Source: Phytophthora sp. 'mugwort' (taxonomy: Eukaryota; Oomycota; Peronosporomycetes; Peronosporales; Peronosporaceae). Taken from it: DNA of 64,000 bases. The stretch spans positions 2,108,001 through 2,172,000 of the forward strand of contig JAUCEF010000006.1 of the NCBI GenBank assembly GCA_033558025.1. Reading direction: 5' to 3'. Shown here piece after piece: positions 9,135 to 19,079 of this stretch (within the stretch, counting starts at the first letter, position 1; each line of letters begins with the position of its first letter). The position numbers and the translations under genes were made by a program. Below the pieces are notes generated by a model. The model had not been told where the DNA came from. It did no database searches and saw only the letters and a list, made by a program, of their open reading frames with translations.

Positions 9135-11102
9135 TCATTGGTCGATGACTTGCTGGGCGCCGGTCACGCCGTAGAACGACGCTACGTAGTCCAAGTTGTC
9201 TTTCGCTGCTGGATCCGCGCCCTTCTCGACGAGAATGGCCGCGCAGTTCGAGTTGCCGTGCAGTATCGCGCAGTGTAGGGGCGTCCAGCCGCAGAGATCC
9301 ACCTGGTGCATGTCTGCGCCGGCGGCGAGCAACGATGACACTGCCGCTGCCATGCCTCGACTCGCTGCCAAGTGTAGGGCGGACCGATGTTCAGCACTGG
9401 TCAACGAGATGCTCGCGCCGAGTGCCAGAAGCCTGTGTACGACTTGGATGTGGCCGTTGGCTGCTGCACACATGAGCGGCGTCCAGCCATGGCCGTCGCG
9501 AGTGTCGATGTCCAGTATCATCGTTTTAGTGTCACCATCGCCGTCGCTCTCGGGTTGAGAAGTGGTCATATCAACGAGGAGATTCAGCACGTCTAGGTGA
9601 CCGTAATCGGCGGCGTAATGCAACGCAGACCACCCGGACGCATCACCAGCGTTCGGGTTACAACCGCGACTAATCCATTCTCGGACGAGCTCAACATGAC
9701 CACGACCACACGCCAAACGCAGCTCCTGTCCGTATTTGTACGCTGGAGCATACACTAAAGCGAACAAGTTGAGGAGCTCTTCTCGGGACAGATGGTCATC
9801 TTTGGCGGTCGTTACATCAGCAGAAGGAATACCGTGTTCAGCTGGAGCATTTTCATTCCTTTCTAGGTCGGCAACATGCAAAGTACTGCGTACGGGAAAA
9901 CAAGGTACTACAAGAGTCTGGTACAGTTCATCTGAGAGCATTAAACCTGCCCGTCGAAACAGATTTGGTACTCGGTTGATGGCGATGCCATCCTTAGCGA
10001 CAGCAGGATTTTCGACTGCATCTGCATTTAAAACCTTCATGAGCCCCGCAAAGTCCCGTTTTCGGAGCTCGCTTATGCGTGCTACTTCCACTCTGCTCGG
10101 GCCATCGATCACACCGCCACTTGCTGATAAAGTGGTAAGACGAGCTGTAGCAGTCGATGCGTCACTGGATGCAGCCAAGAACATCGTCTCCTTCTTTGGC
10201 GTTCTCACGCCTGTAATTGTGAGTATTACGCTCATCTTCGTGGCGATCGACGTCCCATCAGCACCCAAGAAAATCTCCAGCGTGTGTTGATTAGAGTCCC
10301 AAACAGCAGTGAGGGGCTTATTATGATGCAGGAGTGTTCGTAGCAGCACCTTGGGTTGTCCATCCATCCCCCATCCGTCTGGAGGCAGCTCTACCAATAT
10401 TTTCCCTCCAGAAGGAACTTTACCGTCGACAATAAACGCCAGCGTCACATCGGACACAGCCCCAGGGCAGCAGTTGAACGGGCTCCAGCGCTTCGTCCCA
10501 CCAATAAATCCAGGTACGATCTTCGGTATCGTAAACGCAGCAGGGCCGTCAATAATTTGCCCACCACGCGTGGATGACGGCACAGTACTTCTGACTACCA
10601 GTTTCTCGAAAGTCGTGACGATGGCTTCGCCTGGCGGTGTCGCCTTCTCCGGGGTACCCACCCCCGACACCACCAACACTAACGGAGTATCAGCAGGTAT
10701 CACACTCTCGTTCAGCAGCGTAAACTCCATTGTCCGTGTCGCAGCATTCCACGTCATCTTGACCTGCGGCAACGCTGTAATCGTTGCACGTTCATTCGGA
10801 CATGGCAGTTGGAGCACGACGTTCGGCGGTACAGCATTCGGCAACGTCCACCCATGGTCCGGCAATTGACAGGTGATCCGTGAATGCTTCACCAATGGCC
10901 CAGTAGTTGTAAAGCTCAGCATTAGCTTGCCGATGACGCCTGGCGTGGCGAACTCGGGCTCCAGTGCTTTGCGGCCTTTGAAGTTACCGGCGACGATCTT
11001 GCGGTGCCGTTGCGCGAGTTGAAGGTGCGCGCCCCGCTCCTGCTCAGCGCTGACAACAGCATCGCCATGCAGCTGCACCGAAGAAGCCCCCAGTCGCTTC
11101 AT
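9135..11102 (-). CDS. Large protein with two beta-type repeats and C-terminal ankyrin repeats
   Basis: This is a 655-residue single-exon frame. The start is the first ATG after an in-frame TAG. Residues about 45-330 contain two related segments of ~135 residues, each with a 'GVIGKLMLSFTTTGPL' or 'AVSDVTLAFIVDGKVP' strand followed by ITCQLPDHGW or ILVELPPDGW. The two copies look like duplicated beta-sandwich units. A linker (about 335-450) contains short helices. Residues about 460-650 carry at least four ankyrin repeats (ELRLACGRGHVELVREWI, SALHYAADYGHLDVLNLL, TPLMCAAANGHIQVVHRLL, TPLHCAILHGNSNCAAIL). Ankyrin arrays act in protein binding. The partner and location are unknown, and no signal peptide or membrane span is visible. 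The family with this combination is not recognised. Confidence 0.78.
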   Translation of the reverse strand: MKRLGASSVQLHGDAVVSAEQERGAHLQLAQRHRKIVAGNFKGRKALEPEFATPGVIGKLMLSFTTTGPLVKHSRITCQLPDHGWTLPNAVPPNVVLQLPCPNERATITALPQVKMTWNAATRTMEFTLLNESVIPADTPLVLVVSGVGTPEKATPPGEAIVTTFEKLVVRSTVPSSTRGGQIIDGPAAFTIPKIVPGFIGGTKRWSPFNCCPGAVSDVTLAFIVDGKVPSGGKILVELPPDGWGMDGQPKVLLRTLLHHNKPLTAVWDSNQHTLEIFLGADGTSIATKMSVILTITGVRTPKKETMFLAASSDASTATARLTTLSASGGVIDGPSRVEVARISELRKRDFAGLMKVLNADAVENPAVAKDGIAINRVPNLFRRAGLMLSDELYQTLVVPCFPVRSTLHVADLERNENAPAEHGIPSADVTTAKDDHLSREELLNLFALVYAPAYKYGQELRLACGRGHVELVREWISRGCNPNAGDASGWSALHYAADYGHLDVLNLLVDMTTSQPESDGDGDTKTMILDIDTRDGHGWTPLMCAAANGHIQVVHRLLALGASISLTSAEHRSALHLAASRGMAAAVSSLLAAGADMHQVDLCGWTPLHCAILHGNSNCAAILVEKGADPAAKDNLDYVASFYGVTGAQQVIDQ

Positions 11103-11829
11103 GACCGCCGGAGTCGGAAAATCCAGTCGGGAGAGCTCTGCACAGTCGAAACCGACGGCGCCGCTGCCCTATCATTAGGAATGACGTTGACGTGAGGTCA
11201 ACAAGCAGGGAAAGAAAGCTTCAACCAGTGACATGGAGCTGTGCGAACTTGGCACAGGTTATCCATCGCATCGCAGCGTGCAAAGTGAAGCTCCTCCGTC
11301 AAGCGAATATGCCAAAATCGGTGCTGTATCTGCGACAACATCGCTCCTAATGATGTCCGCAGAGCGTAATCCCTGCACAACGTGATCTTGCCTAACGCTA
11401 CGGTTGTACGCGGGGTATATAATACCGGAGGTCACTGCAGTATGCAGTCGGCTAACAATATAGCAATGATTATCACACATCCGTCCAGCGCTATTAAACC
11501 TAAGCAGTTTCGAGGGTGGGTATAATTAGGCGCAATCGGCACTCCGCCCGTTTTTCGGCCGGCTCTCACAACCGAACAGCAGGCGAACCGCGCACGTTCA
11601 GCGGCGTTCCACAGGCGGAAGAGGAGGTCGATCTCTCGGAGCCTAGGCTGTTCCACTCGATAACCAGACCGGCAGCACGCAGCGCGCAGCTCCGAGGTAC
11701 GTCGGTGGCCCAAATTCCCTTAAAAATGCTTCTCTAGCCGTGAAAAGCTCACCTTTTCCTGTACAGTTCCGTTCGAGCCTCCGCACTCGCTACCCAATCA
11801 ATCAGCTTCTTTACATAAAGCCGTCGAAG
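11103..11829. other. Divergent intergenic region
   Basis: This region separates the ankyrin gene (minus) from the sphingomyelin-synthase-like gene (plus), so it probably holds both promoters. No clear oomycete initiator or other motif was recognised. A frame upstream of 11830 is open back to a GTG at 11740, but lacks any ATG and is treated as 5' leader. Confidence 0.35.
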
Positions 11830-12864
11830 ATGGGGAGACGCTGGCAGCTCCGTGACAAGGAGAGCTTTATCAACTATGTGAAGATTGAGCTGCAGCTGCT
11901 GGCCAAGGAGTGGAAGATCATCCTGCCGTGTGTCATCATGCAGTATGTCCACGCCATCTTCCACAACCTGGCGTATTACATCCAGGGCAACTACCTCTCG
12001 ACCGAGCAGCGCTTTACGCTCTACGACCTGGGCTACGAGCTCATGCCCGAGATCCACGACTTCGCCGCTTCCATCTCGGATATCCTCGTGTTCGCCGCTA
12101 TCTTCGCCCCAGCCATTGCCCTGGTGGTGACGATCCCGCTTTTCAGACAGGAGCCTGGCCGCCCGCGTTATCTCGTAATCGTGCTCAAGCGCTGCCTGCT
12201 GCAGCTCAGTATCTGTCTGGTCTTCCGCTGCATCTCGTTCCTCGTGACAGCGCTTCCGTCCCCTGCTGCTCACTGTGAGCTGAAGTTTAATGAGTCGTGC
12301 TTGGCGGCGAACCCGGATGACCCAGTGCCGTGCGTCATCCCCAACCCGGAATTCAACCCGCCCACCGTTAGCGAGTGGTTCACGCGTCTGGACTCGCTCA
12401 ACGGCTGCGGTGACTTGATGTTCAGCTCGCACACCATCTACACCGTGTCGCTCATCCTGACGGTTTGGAAATACTGGCCCAACAAGTACGGAATCACCAT
12501 CATGATATGCGTGCAGATCGCCATTGCCTTCCTAATTGTGGCCTCGCGCAAGCACTACACGATCGACGTATTCTCTGCGCTGTATATTGTGCCGCTGTTC
12601 TGGCTCACGCTAGAAGCGTACCACAAGGACATTAACCACAAGGACTCGGAGGTCACGGTCAAGACCATCTACGACGTCTATGGGGTTGACGTCTCCAGCG
12701 ACGCCAACGGCGGCGTTGTCCCGCTCAACTCGAACGATGTTGTACCGGCGACGGCTCCGTTGAACTCGGTGCAGGTAGCAATGACGGAGGACGAGAGCTT
12801 GAGTGGCGAGCGATCGGACCCTGATAACGCGACTACTAGCTTCCAGCGCAAGAACTCTCTGTAA
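11830..12864 (+). CDS. Sphingomyelin-synthase-like membrane enzyme (PAP2 superfamily)
   Basis: The protein has 344 residues with about six hydrophobic spans and a hydrophilic C-terminal tail of ~75 residues. It carries the two catalytic blocks of the sphingomyelin synthase / ceramide phosphoethanolamine synthase family: CGDLMFSSHT (His201, the D3 block) and KHYTIDV (His242 and Asp246, the D4 block). Together these give the His-His-Asp triad that moves a phospho-head group from a glycerophospholipid to ceramide. Such enzymes sit in Golgi or plasma membrane. A loop with four cysteines (about residues 148-182) lies before the D3 block and is probably lumenal or extracellular. The start chosen is the first ATG (MGRRWQLRDKE). 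Which head group is transferred, including an inositol-phosphorylceramide synthase role, cannot be decided from sequence alone. Confidence 0.85.
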   Translation: MGRRWQLRDKESFINYVKIELQLLAKEWKIILPCVIMQYVHAIFHNLAYYIQGNYLSTEQRFTLYDLGYELMPEIHDFAASISDILVFAAIFAPAIALVVTIPLFRQEPGRPRYLVIVLKRCLLQLSICLVFRCISFLVTALPSPAAHCELKFNESCLAANPDDPVPCVIPNPEFNPPTVSEWFTRLDSLNGCGDLMFSSHTIYTVSLILTVWKYWPNKYGITIMICVQIAIAFLIVASRKHYTIDVFSALYIVPLFWLTLEAYHKDINHKDSEVTVKTIYDVYGVDVSSDANGGVVPLNSNDVVPATAPLNSVQVAMTEDESLSGERSDPDNATTSFQRKNSL

Positions 12865-13046
12865 GGTAGATGGAATACTTCATATGCACATCAACAAGGG
12901 CTGCCATGTGTGGCACATGATCAGTCTCAGTATGCAAAAAATACGCACGCTGTTTGTCGATAGGGATTCTTCGTTTGATAGGAGCATGGTTTCTCGTGTT
13001 GTTGACGATCATACAGTACCTCGGCTGCTACACGAGATACTGCCGT

Positions 13047-13945
13047 AATAGTAGCTGATCTGACCTTAGTAGTACGTACTGATCTGAGAGAGCGTGTCCA
13101 CGTCGGACAGATCGTCCGTGTAGATGCTGGAGATATCGCTGCGCTGCGACCATCACAGCGGCGAGTTCATGTCGTGGTCGCTCCACTGGTCCGAGTTATC
13201 GGACATGTCTACAAGGGCAGCCTCATGGCGGCTAAACTCACCAGTAGCGTCGAAAGCTGGGTGGACAGGACGCTCAGTGACTTCCCATGACTGTGAGTGC
13301 GAATGGAAAAGACTCGAAGCGGATTTCAGCTCCGAGCTATAGGCGACGCTGGGCATCGTCATGTCCTTCTCCGGGCTGACGCTTGGAAGCGGCATGTCAT
13401 AGCCTGGTATCTGCTCAATCGTGGCTGGGTCTCCGCGAATGAAGCCGTGGTAATAGATGGTGTACCCTCAGTGGTTCTCCTCTAGATACTCGAAGCTCAG
13501 CGCTCGAGCACTTGACGAAGGGAGCAGACCCGCAGACGCAGCTTGTGTGCAGCTTGACTTCCGCTGCGTGCTCAACGAGAAACTGCAAGCCGTCCTCAAG
13601 CCACGCGAGCGCGTCTCCCTCTGTCTCCTTCTCCAGAAAAAAGTGCAGACTCTCGAGGAAAGTTCTCCAGCTCCAGTTTCACCAGTATAGTCGTGTCCTG
13701 AATGGACGGAGCGACATGAGTTCTCGCTCTGGCCCCTGTAGCACAACGTCAACATGTATCCGACCGTCTCGCAGCAGCTTTGCGTGCTTCAGTCTCCGTC
13801 CATCCGCGTCGATACCGTTGCCTGCAAGTGGATTGAACCGTGTTAGTTGATCGACAGCAACTCACACACACTGCAGAGAACGCACCAAAAGATGCTTCGC
13901 ATACCCGCCTCCCCATGTTCAGCTCTTCGGTAGGCTACCGAAGAG
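13047..13945 (-). pseudogene. Broken copy of the unknown gene at 23.2-24.1 kb
   Basis: Read on the minus strand this matches 23.23-24.14 kb over its whole length, including the small first exon (ATG near 13905, donor GGTGCG) and the TTGCAG acceptor. In this copy the exon 2 frame runs IHVDVVLQGPERELMSLRPF and then meets TGA. The downstream coding text (HFFLEKETEGDALAWLEDG, then the acidic C-terminal part) lies in other frames. Several indels occur relative to the other copy, for instance after EVKL and in GYTIY. The C-terminal GDPA and AYSSEL segments are still recognisable. No function is known. Confidence 0.65.
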
Positions 13946-14150
13946 AATCCTGTCAGAGAGCTAAGTATGTATATTGAGGTGTTCTCGATGTCAATTTCTC
14001 GCTGCTCGAGTCTAGTGAGCACTTTACCGCGGCAAGACGCTAGTACGATACTTCCGAGCGATGAAATGGCTGTCGATTTTCGGGTCGCTGGCTCCAAGAT
14101 TACTATTGTGGCACAACTTGTGCTGGTGCACTGTCCTCAAGATCTGAATT
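13047..14150 (-). repeat. Inverted segmental duplication, arm A1
   Basis: This pairs with 22975-24140 in opposite orientation. Beyond the gene, similarity continues through about 14000-14080 (coding text SDPKIDSHFIARKYRTSVLP on the minus strand) to about 14150. In that upstream block the substitutions between copies are mostly third-position changes in the minus frame (AGC/AGT, GTC/GTT, TTG/CTG). This suggests it was coding for some time after duplication. Exact ends were judged by eye. Confidence 0.7.
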
Positions 14151-15060
14151 GCTTAGATGCTATCGTACAAGTGGACTTGGATGATTTGTGGTTTGTTAAC
14201 AATTGTGGTGGTGGAGCTGACTCGCTTTAGCTAACGAGCCAGGAACGTTGCACATATCTTCATTCTTGGATATCTTGACGAGGTGATGAAAATCTTATCG
14301 TTGCCTTTTGGCAGAAATGTGCGAGATAGCGCCCCAAGACTGAAATCCGTACTTCCTTCCCTAAGTGAACGACTCTTCGAGAATATTTTGTCTTGACAAT
14401 TGAGAAACTTTCGGAGATATGTATGCGGTAAGAAGCAGCTCGACAAGGAACAACTCAAGATCATGAAATCGATACGGAGGAATCGTATGGGAGTTGCTTG
14501 ATGTGTACGAGGGGTGATATTCAAAGTATTGCAGGTCTTGCATGAGGATGCAGCAAACGCGACGTGGTAGCTGACCTTGAAATCTAAGTGTGCTACACCA
14601 CGGAGTCGGTCGTGGCCATGAACCAGGTAGTGTACGCTCGTCCAGCAGCAAGAAGTTCACGACGCACGCTTGAGTGAGACGAACTTGCAGCACAACTATT
14701 ATTATTAACTTAAAGCATAACAACAGTATATACCATCAATGCAACCATGCTCTGGATTCAGGACCCCTATATGTGCCGTGGATTCAGGACCCCTATATGT
14801 GCTGAACGACCGCACAGCTGAAAGCAGTCTGTAGTGGGAACGCGAGGGCATCTAGCATGCTGCGTAACATGGGCCTCGCTTTCTTTCGTGGAGAAAAGTT
14901 GCGGTACTTTGTAATTTTCACACAGAGGCGCAATTCAGAATTTTCCAAATCTAGAATTATAGCTCAAGCTTACTGGAGGCAAGTAAACGCTCGCTAGGAA
15001 TAAAGGTCGTTGCTACCTCGTACCGTCTGCTTAGATCGAAGCTCGATCGAGAATACGTTA
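14151..15060. other. Intergenic; no gene recognised
   Basis: Only short open frames occur on both strands, and none shows a motif or splice-compatible partner. The one structured item is the 26-bp tandem duplication at 14753-14804, listed separately. Confidence 0.3.
14753..14804. repeat. 26-bp tandem duplication
   Basis: Two consecutive 26-bp units begin TGGATTCAGGACCCCTATAT and differ only near their ends (TGCCG versus TGCTG). No function is known. Confidence 0.85.
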
Positions 15061-16250
15061 TTACGTTTGATCGAGCCCGTCGGACCACTTTCCTCCGGTA
15101 CCCGTTGGATCCATCGGGTCGACAGCATCATCATCCCGTTTGTGCCGCTTATTGCCATGTTTCTTCATGCCGGTGGCATCTGGCTTACTCTGGGTAGCTG
15201 CCACAGGTCGCTTGCTAGATGCAGAGTTTCGAAGAGCATTATTGCTAGTTTGCGACGAGTTGGTTTGATGGCTGTTCGTTCTTGCATCTGCCCTCCCATT
15301 CGTGCTTGCAAATGCCTTGTCTACCAATCCTCCACAGCCTTTCAGGATACTGTCGAGTTTTGCTTTCGCCTCAAGAGCTTGTGCTGTCGTCAGAATTTAC
15401 ATCCACACACAAGTAAAAGTACACAGTGTACAGTTAGCACGTCAAGTATCATTATGCTTCATTGCGTTCTTACCTAGAGACACACTCCGAACAACTGGTC
15501 GAGTCCAAGTCGTCTCGCCCGTCTTCCGGTTCCAGTAGTAAACGTCCCCGCTTGCAGCATCGGGCACTTCTTCCCATCCACTTAACAGCATAAACAACCT
15601 CCGTCAGCTTCAACAACAACAAATCAAAACATCAAGCAGCAAAGCTAATCAGCGCATACTCGGCCAATTTGTGCCCTGTCGTCGTGGTCTCCGCCGCTTC
15701 TTCCACTACTTTCGTCAGGGCAGCCGAACGTCCAGGTCGCTCCCACGCCGTTTCGTTGGTCGTCTACAACCACAAAACCTCTATTTAGTCATCGCCAGCA
15801 CCTTCAACAGCTACGAGCAATGCTACCCACCTCGTTCCAATAGTACGTATCACCCGAAGCTGGATCCACCGCTTCTTGCCACTCCGGAGGCAGGGCGTTT
15901 TGTTCTGTCTCTCTCGACTCCAGTCGGTAGGTCTCTGCTCTCTGCTCGATCTGCTGCGTCTTCTGTAACTCCTGCGCGCGCCGCAAAGCCAATGCGTGCA
16001 ACGTGTTGTCCCTCACTCGAGGATCAAACTTTTCGGCTGCTGATGGCTCTCGAGGCTGCGCGCCCAGCACGCAACGCTGGGCGATCGCGGTCGTGGCATT
16101 GGCTGTCTGTTTCTGTCGCAGCTGCTGTTGTTGTGCCAATTCATGCTGGCTAGGACCGCTGCCCGTGGACTGGAGATACTTCAGAGCCTCGGCACGAGCT
16201 TTCTGGGCTGCCAGCTCCTCCTTCAGCCGCTCCGCGGACTTCGGCGGCAT
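15061..16250 (-). CDS. PQBP1-like splicing factor with two WW domains, four exons
   Basis: Exons 16250-15831, 15763-15660, 15580-15474 and 15383-15061 join in phase to 954 nt (317 residues), with GT-AG introns of 67, 79 and 90 nt. The N-terminus is a Gln/Ala-rich helix. The first WW domain is split by intron 1 ([19 protein letters not shown], then [11 protein letters not shown]). A second WW follows ([16 protein letters not shown]...TTWTRP). The C-terminus has the diagnostic [16 protein letters not shown], corresponding to the PQBP1 DPMDP...WSTGL segment that binds the U5-15kD/Dim1 protein of the spliceosome. Known PQBP1 has one WW domain; two here is notable. A nuclear, spliceosome-associated role is expected from the family. 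The gene is head-to-head with the RING ligase gene, with ATGs 398 bp apart. Confidence 0.85.
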
Positions 16251-16648
16251 CGACCTGAAAATGTCTATCGTAGTCGTGGGCCTACTAAAGTGTCTGGAGC
16301 GCTCGCCAAATGGTTTGTACAGATGAGTGGTAAGATGGTGTTAGCAAGCATAAGAGAGTTGAAGTTGCATATATTTATTTGACTTGATGGCATGGTTGCA
16401 TTAACTTGGTGGACCCTTAGTGGACATGAGACAGAATGATCGTCGAATATGCAAAGGTGCCGCTGGTCAACGGGGTCTTCCTTCCCCAGCAAGCATCGGA
16501 CAATTTTGCCTTCATACCTTGGTTGTTTTGCATGGGGCTCTGAAAATACCGTTGCCAGGATGAAAATACGGGTTCTCGTTGGTTAAAGCTATTTTGAGGC
16601 TTTGGCTGTGAGCATGAAACCTCACAGTCGCATCGACACTCAAGTGTG
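16251..16648. promoter_or_regulatory. Shared divergent promoter region
   Basis: This 398-bp gap lies between the divergent start codons of the PQBP1-like and CHY/RING genes, so it must hold both promoters unless unseen 5' exons extend into it. No initiator matching the oomycete consensus was recognised. The function is inferred from position only. Confidence 0.4.
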
Positions 16649-18371
16649 ATGCTGACAATTACTCTTCATTCTCCGTCGGGAGCTTCACTGCAGATTGTAT
16701 TGCTGGCTGACAGCAGCCCAGCACTTGCTTTATCTGACGCGGCAAAGAACTCTTTGGAACAATGCTTAGGAGGTGAGCTGGACTTTATCTGTGTCCACAA
16801 CATATTCATGGCGAACTGACATAATTGATATGCAATTCCAGCCCAGAACATCATGTGCACGACGATTCATGCCCTGACCGAACTACCAACCAAAGCCAGG
16901 AAATTCGACCGACATCGTTACCAGCACCGCTTTCTGGCGCCGAGGTACAGAAAAATACAATTGCAAAACCATCTCGGTCAACTTAACCTCAGCACGAATC
17001 TTTTTTTTTTTTCAGGCCATCCAAGCAATGTTGAAGGCGAAGATCCGCGAAATTCAGTCGAGCCCGGTGCTGACACCGAAACAAAAAGCCGAGTCGGTAC
17101 AAAACCTCATGATGAAGGACTGGAACGACGCCAAATCGAAGGCAGGTGCTGCCAAAACGGAATATGACGTCGAATCCGAGCGCAAACGGACCTCGTATCA
17201 CGTACGTCAGAGAATGTATATTTTGAAGGTAAGCTACACGTCAGCTAACCAAACTATGATGATTCTGACAGGATGAGGCTAAAACGATCTTAGGATGTAG
17301 TCACTACCAGTGCGTGATTGCTAGCTATTTCGCTGGAAAACAACGAGCGCACTCACTAACTTGTTTGGCTGGTTCGTTGGCTATTTGAAGGCGGAAATGC
17401 AAGCTGCTTGGCAAATGCTGCGGAAAATGGTATTCATGCCGCTTCTGCCACGGTGAGTCCGAGTTCAAAATGAAATGGACAAGCTATCGCTAGACTAATT
17501 TCCTGAGAACTGCCTTATAGACGACAACGAGGACCACCCTTTTGATCGTTACGCTACCGAGTCAGTATCGTGCATGAAATGCGACACAGTACAGCCGATC
17601 GGGAAATATTGCGGGAACGAGGACTGCAAATGCGAATTTGGGCGCTACTACTGTGAGGTGTGCAAATTCATCGATGACGATAACAGCAAGGACATTTACC
17701 ACTGTGACAAATGCAAAATCTGCCGCATCGGCAAGGGTCTGGACATCGACTACTTTCACTGCGACCGGTGCAATGCCTGCATGAGCATCAGCCTGAAGAA
17801 ACACAAGTGTGTCGAACGATCACTCGAATCGGACTGCCCGATCTGCCACGCGTACATGTTCACGTCGACGACCCCTGTCATGTTCCTTCCCTGCGGCCAT
17901 TGCATGCACGTGTCTTGCTACGAAGAGTACACCCTGGTACGTGGTCCCTGCTATTCGGGTGTCATTCCTCGACCCACTCACAGTTGCTTGTCTTGGTGTT
18001 GCAGACAAACTATATCTGTCCGTTATGCTCGAAATCCCTCGGAGACATGGAGTTGTACTTCGCCAGTATTGACGAGCTCCTCGAGCGTGAACGAATGCCC
18101 ACCGAGTATCAGCATTACAAGTCTCTGATCTACTGCAGCGACTGCGAGCGCAAGTCTACCACCAAGTTCCACTTCGCCTATCACAAGGTGAAGAAAATCT
18201 ATGACCAAGTCGGTAGATATTTTCTTCTTCTTTAACTTACGTGTCTTGTTTTGTCCGATTCAGTGCCAATACCAAGACTGCATGTCGTACAACACGAAGC
18301 TGCTGCGTCAATTCAAAGACCCCGAAGATCAGATTACATGTGGCCCCGTCAGCCAGAACCACCCGCACTAG
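16649..18371 (+). CDS. CHY/CTCHY/RING zinc-finger ubiquitin ligase (RCHY1/Pirh2-type), multi-exon
   Basis: Exons 17016-17228, 17272-17309, 17391-17452, 17521-17936, 18005-18187 and 18264-18371 join in phase. They encode, in order, a CHY zinc finger (GCSHYQRKCKLLGKCCGKWY...CRFCHDD), a CTCHY finger (YCEVCKFIDDD...YHCDKCKICR...YFHCDRCNACM), a RING-H2 (CPICHAYMF...LPCGHCMHVSCYEEY...CPLCSKS) and a C-terminal zinc ribbon (YCSDCERKS...HKCQYQDC). This order is that of RCHY1/Pirh2 E3 ligases, whose RING recruits E2-ubiquitin. Two upstream exons are likely: 16649-16772 (MLTITLHSPSG...) and 16842-16944 (...HALTELPTKARKFDRH). However, the junction from 16944 to 17016 is out of phase by one base. Either a base has been lost, an unusual splice is used, or translation starts at ATG 17028. 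Confidence 0.82.
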
Positions 18372-19079
18372 CAGTGACTTAGCACGACTTGGCCACCTAT
18401 TAATCCACCTAGAAGCTTCCAACTCTACTCGATCTACGTCATTTAACTGTTTGTGGTATGTACGACCCAGTTCTTGAGGAGTTTGACGAATGGACAAAGT
18501 CGTCGTCCTCTACACACATAGGGTCATTGGGGTCACTCTAGCGCCCGTGGGGATGACACGACATGCCTCGGCCCCTCAATCCAGCGAAGCACTTTTCAGC
18601 GCCCCAAGCATTGAAGATCCTTGCAGGCGTGCCCTCATAGAATTCCCACAGCGCAATGTCAGCATACTTTAGTAAACATTAGAACGGCGACGTGCTTCCT
18701 ACGCACTCAAATTGCGGAGTGGAGAATGTCACGTACTTGTCCAGCGCGATTCCCAGTCCCTCTCCTCCAATCACTTTGGTATCAACATCTCATTGGATGA
18801 TAATCATCATTTTTATTTTACCAATAGGAGAGGTGCATTAGCCACTTCGACGTAGAATCTACGGCGTAGATGTAGCCATTAGGTGGCTTCAGAATCGACT
18901 GAAAAATGGACAGGATTTCAATGCATGATACAAGAGCAAATCTTGGCATCCTACTGTATTTTGCTTCTGTCAAATCCACCAGCCCCACATGTGGTGGATT
19001 TGAAAATACCCTCAAATTTGGTAAGGGACATCGACACGCGTCAAGGCTACGGGAGCTACACAAGCAGAACCGCGCCGCG
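18372..19079. other. Intergenic with a coding-like remnant on the minus strand
   Basis: On the minus strand from about 18770 to 18480 there is text such as VIGGEGLGIALDKYVTF and YADIALWEFYEGTPARIFNA, interrupted by stops. It looks like a decayed gene or transposon piece, but I cannot name it. The right part is the 5' flank of the Harbinger transposase. Confidence 0.3.

Noticed and set aside
9736..10869. Plus-strand frames of 184 and 172 codons
   Set aside because: They lie opposite the beta-repeat/ankyrin gene. They have no motifs and a composition typical of antisense frames.
11749..12432. 227-codon minus-strand frame
   Set aside because: It is antisense to the sphingomyelin-synthase-like gene, whose catalytic motifs fix the plus strand. 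It is Arg/Val-rich shadow text.
15010..16326. Plus-strand frames of 107-160 codons
   Set aside because: They are antisense to the four-exon PQBP1-like gene, which has two WW domains and in-phase splice sites.
16853..17167. 104-codon plus frame reading through the poly(T) acceptor tract
   Set aside because: It passes through an obvious intron (GTACAG...TTTTTTCAG) and shifts out of the frame that carries the zinc-finger protein.
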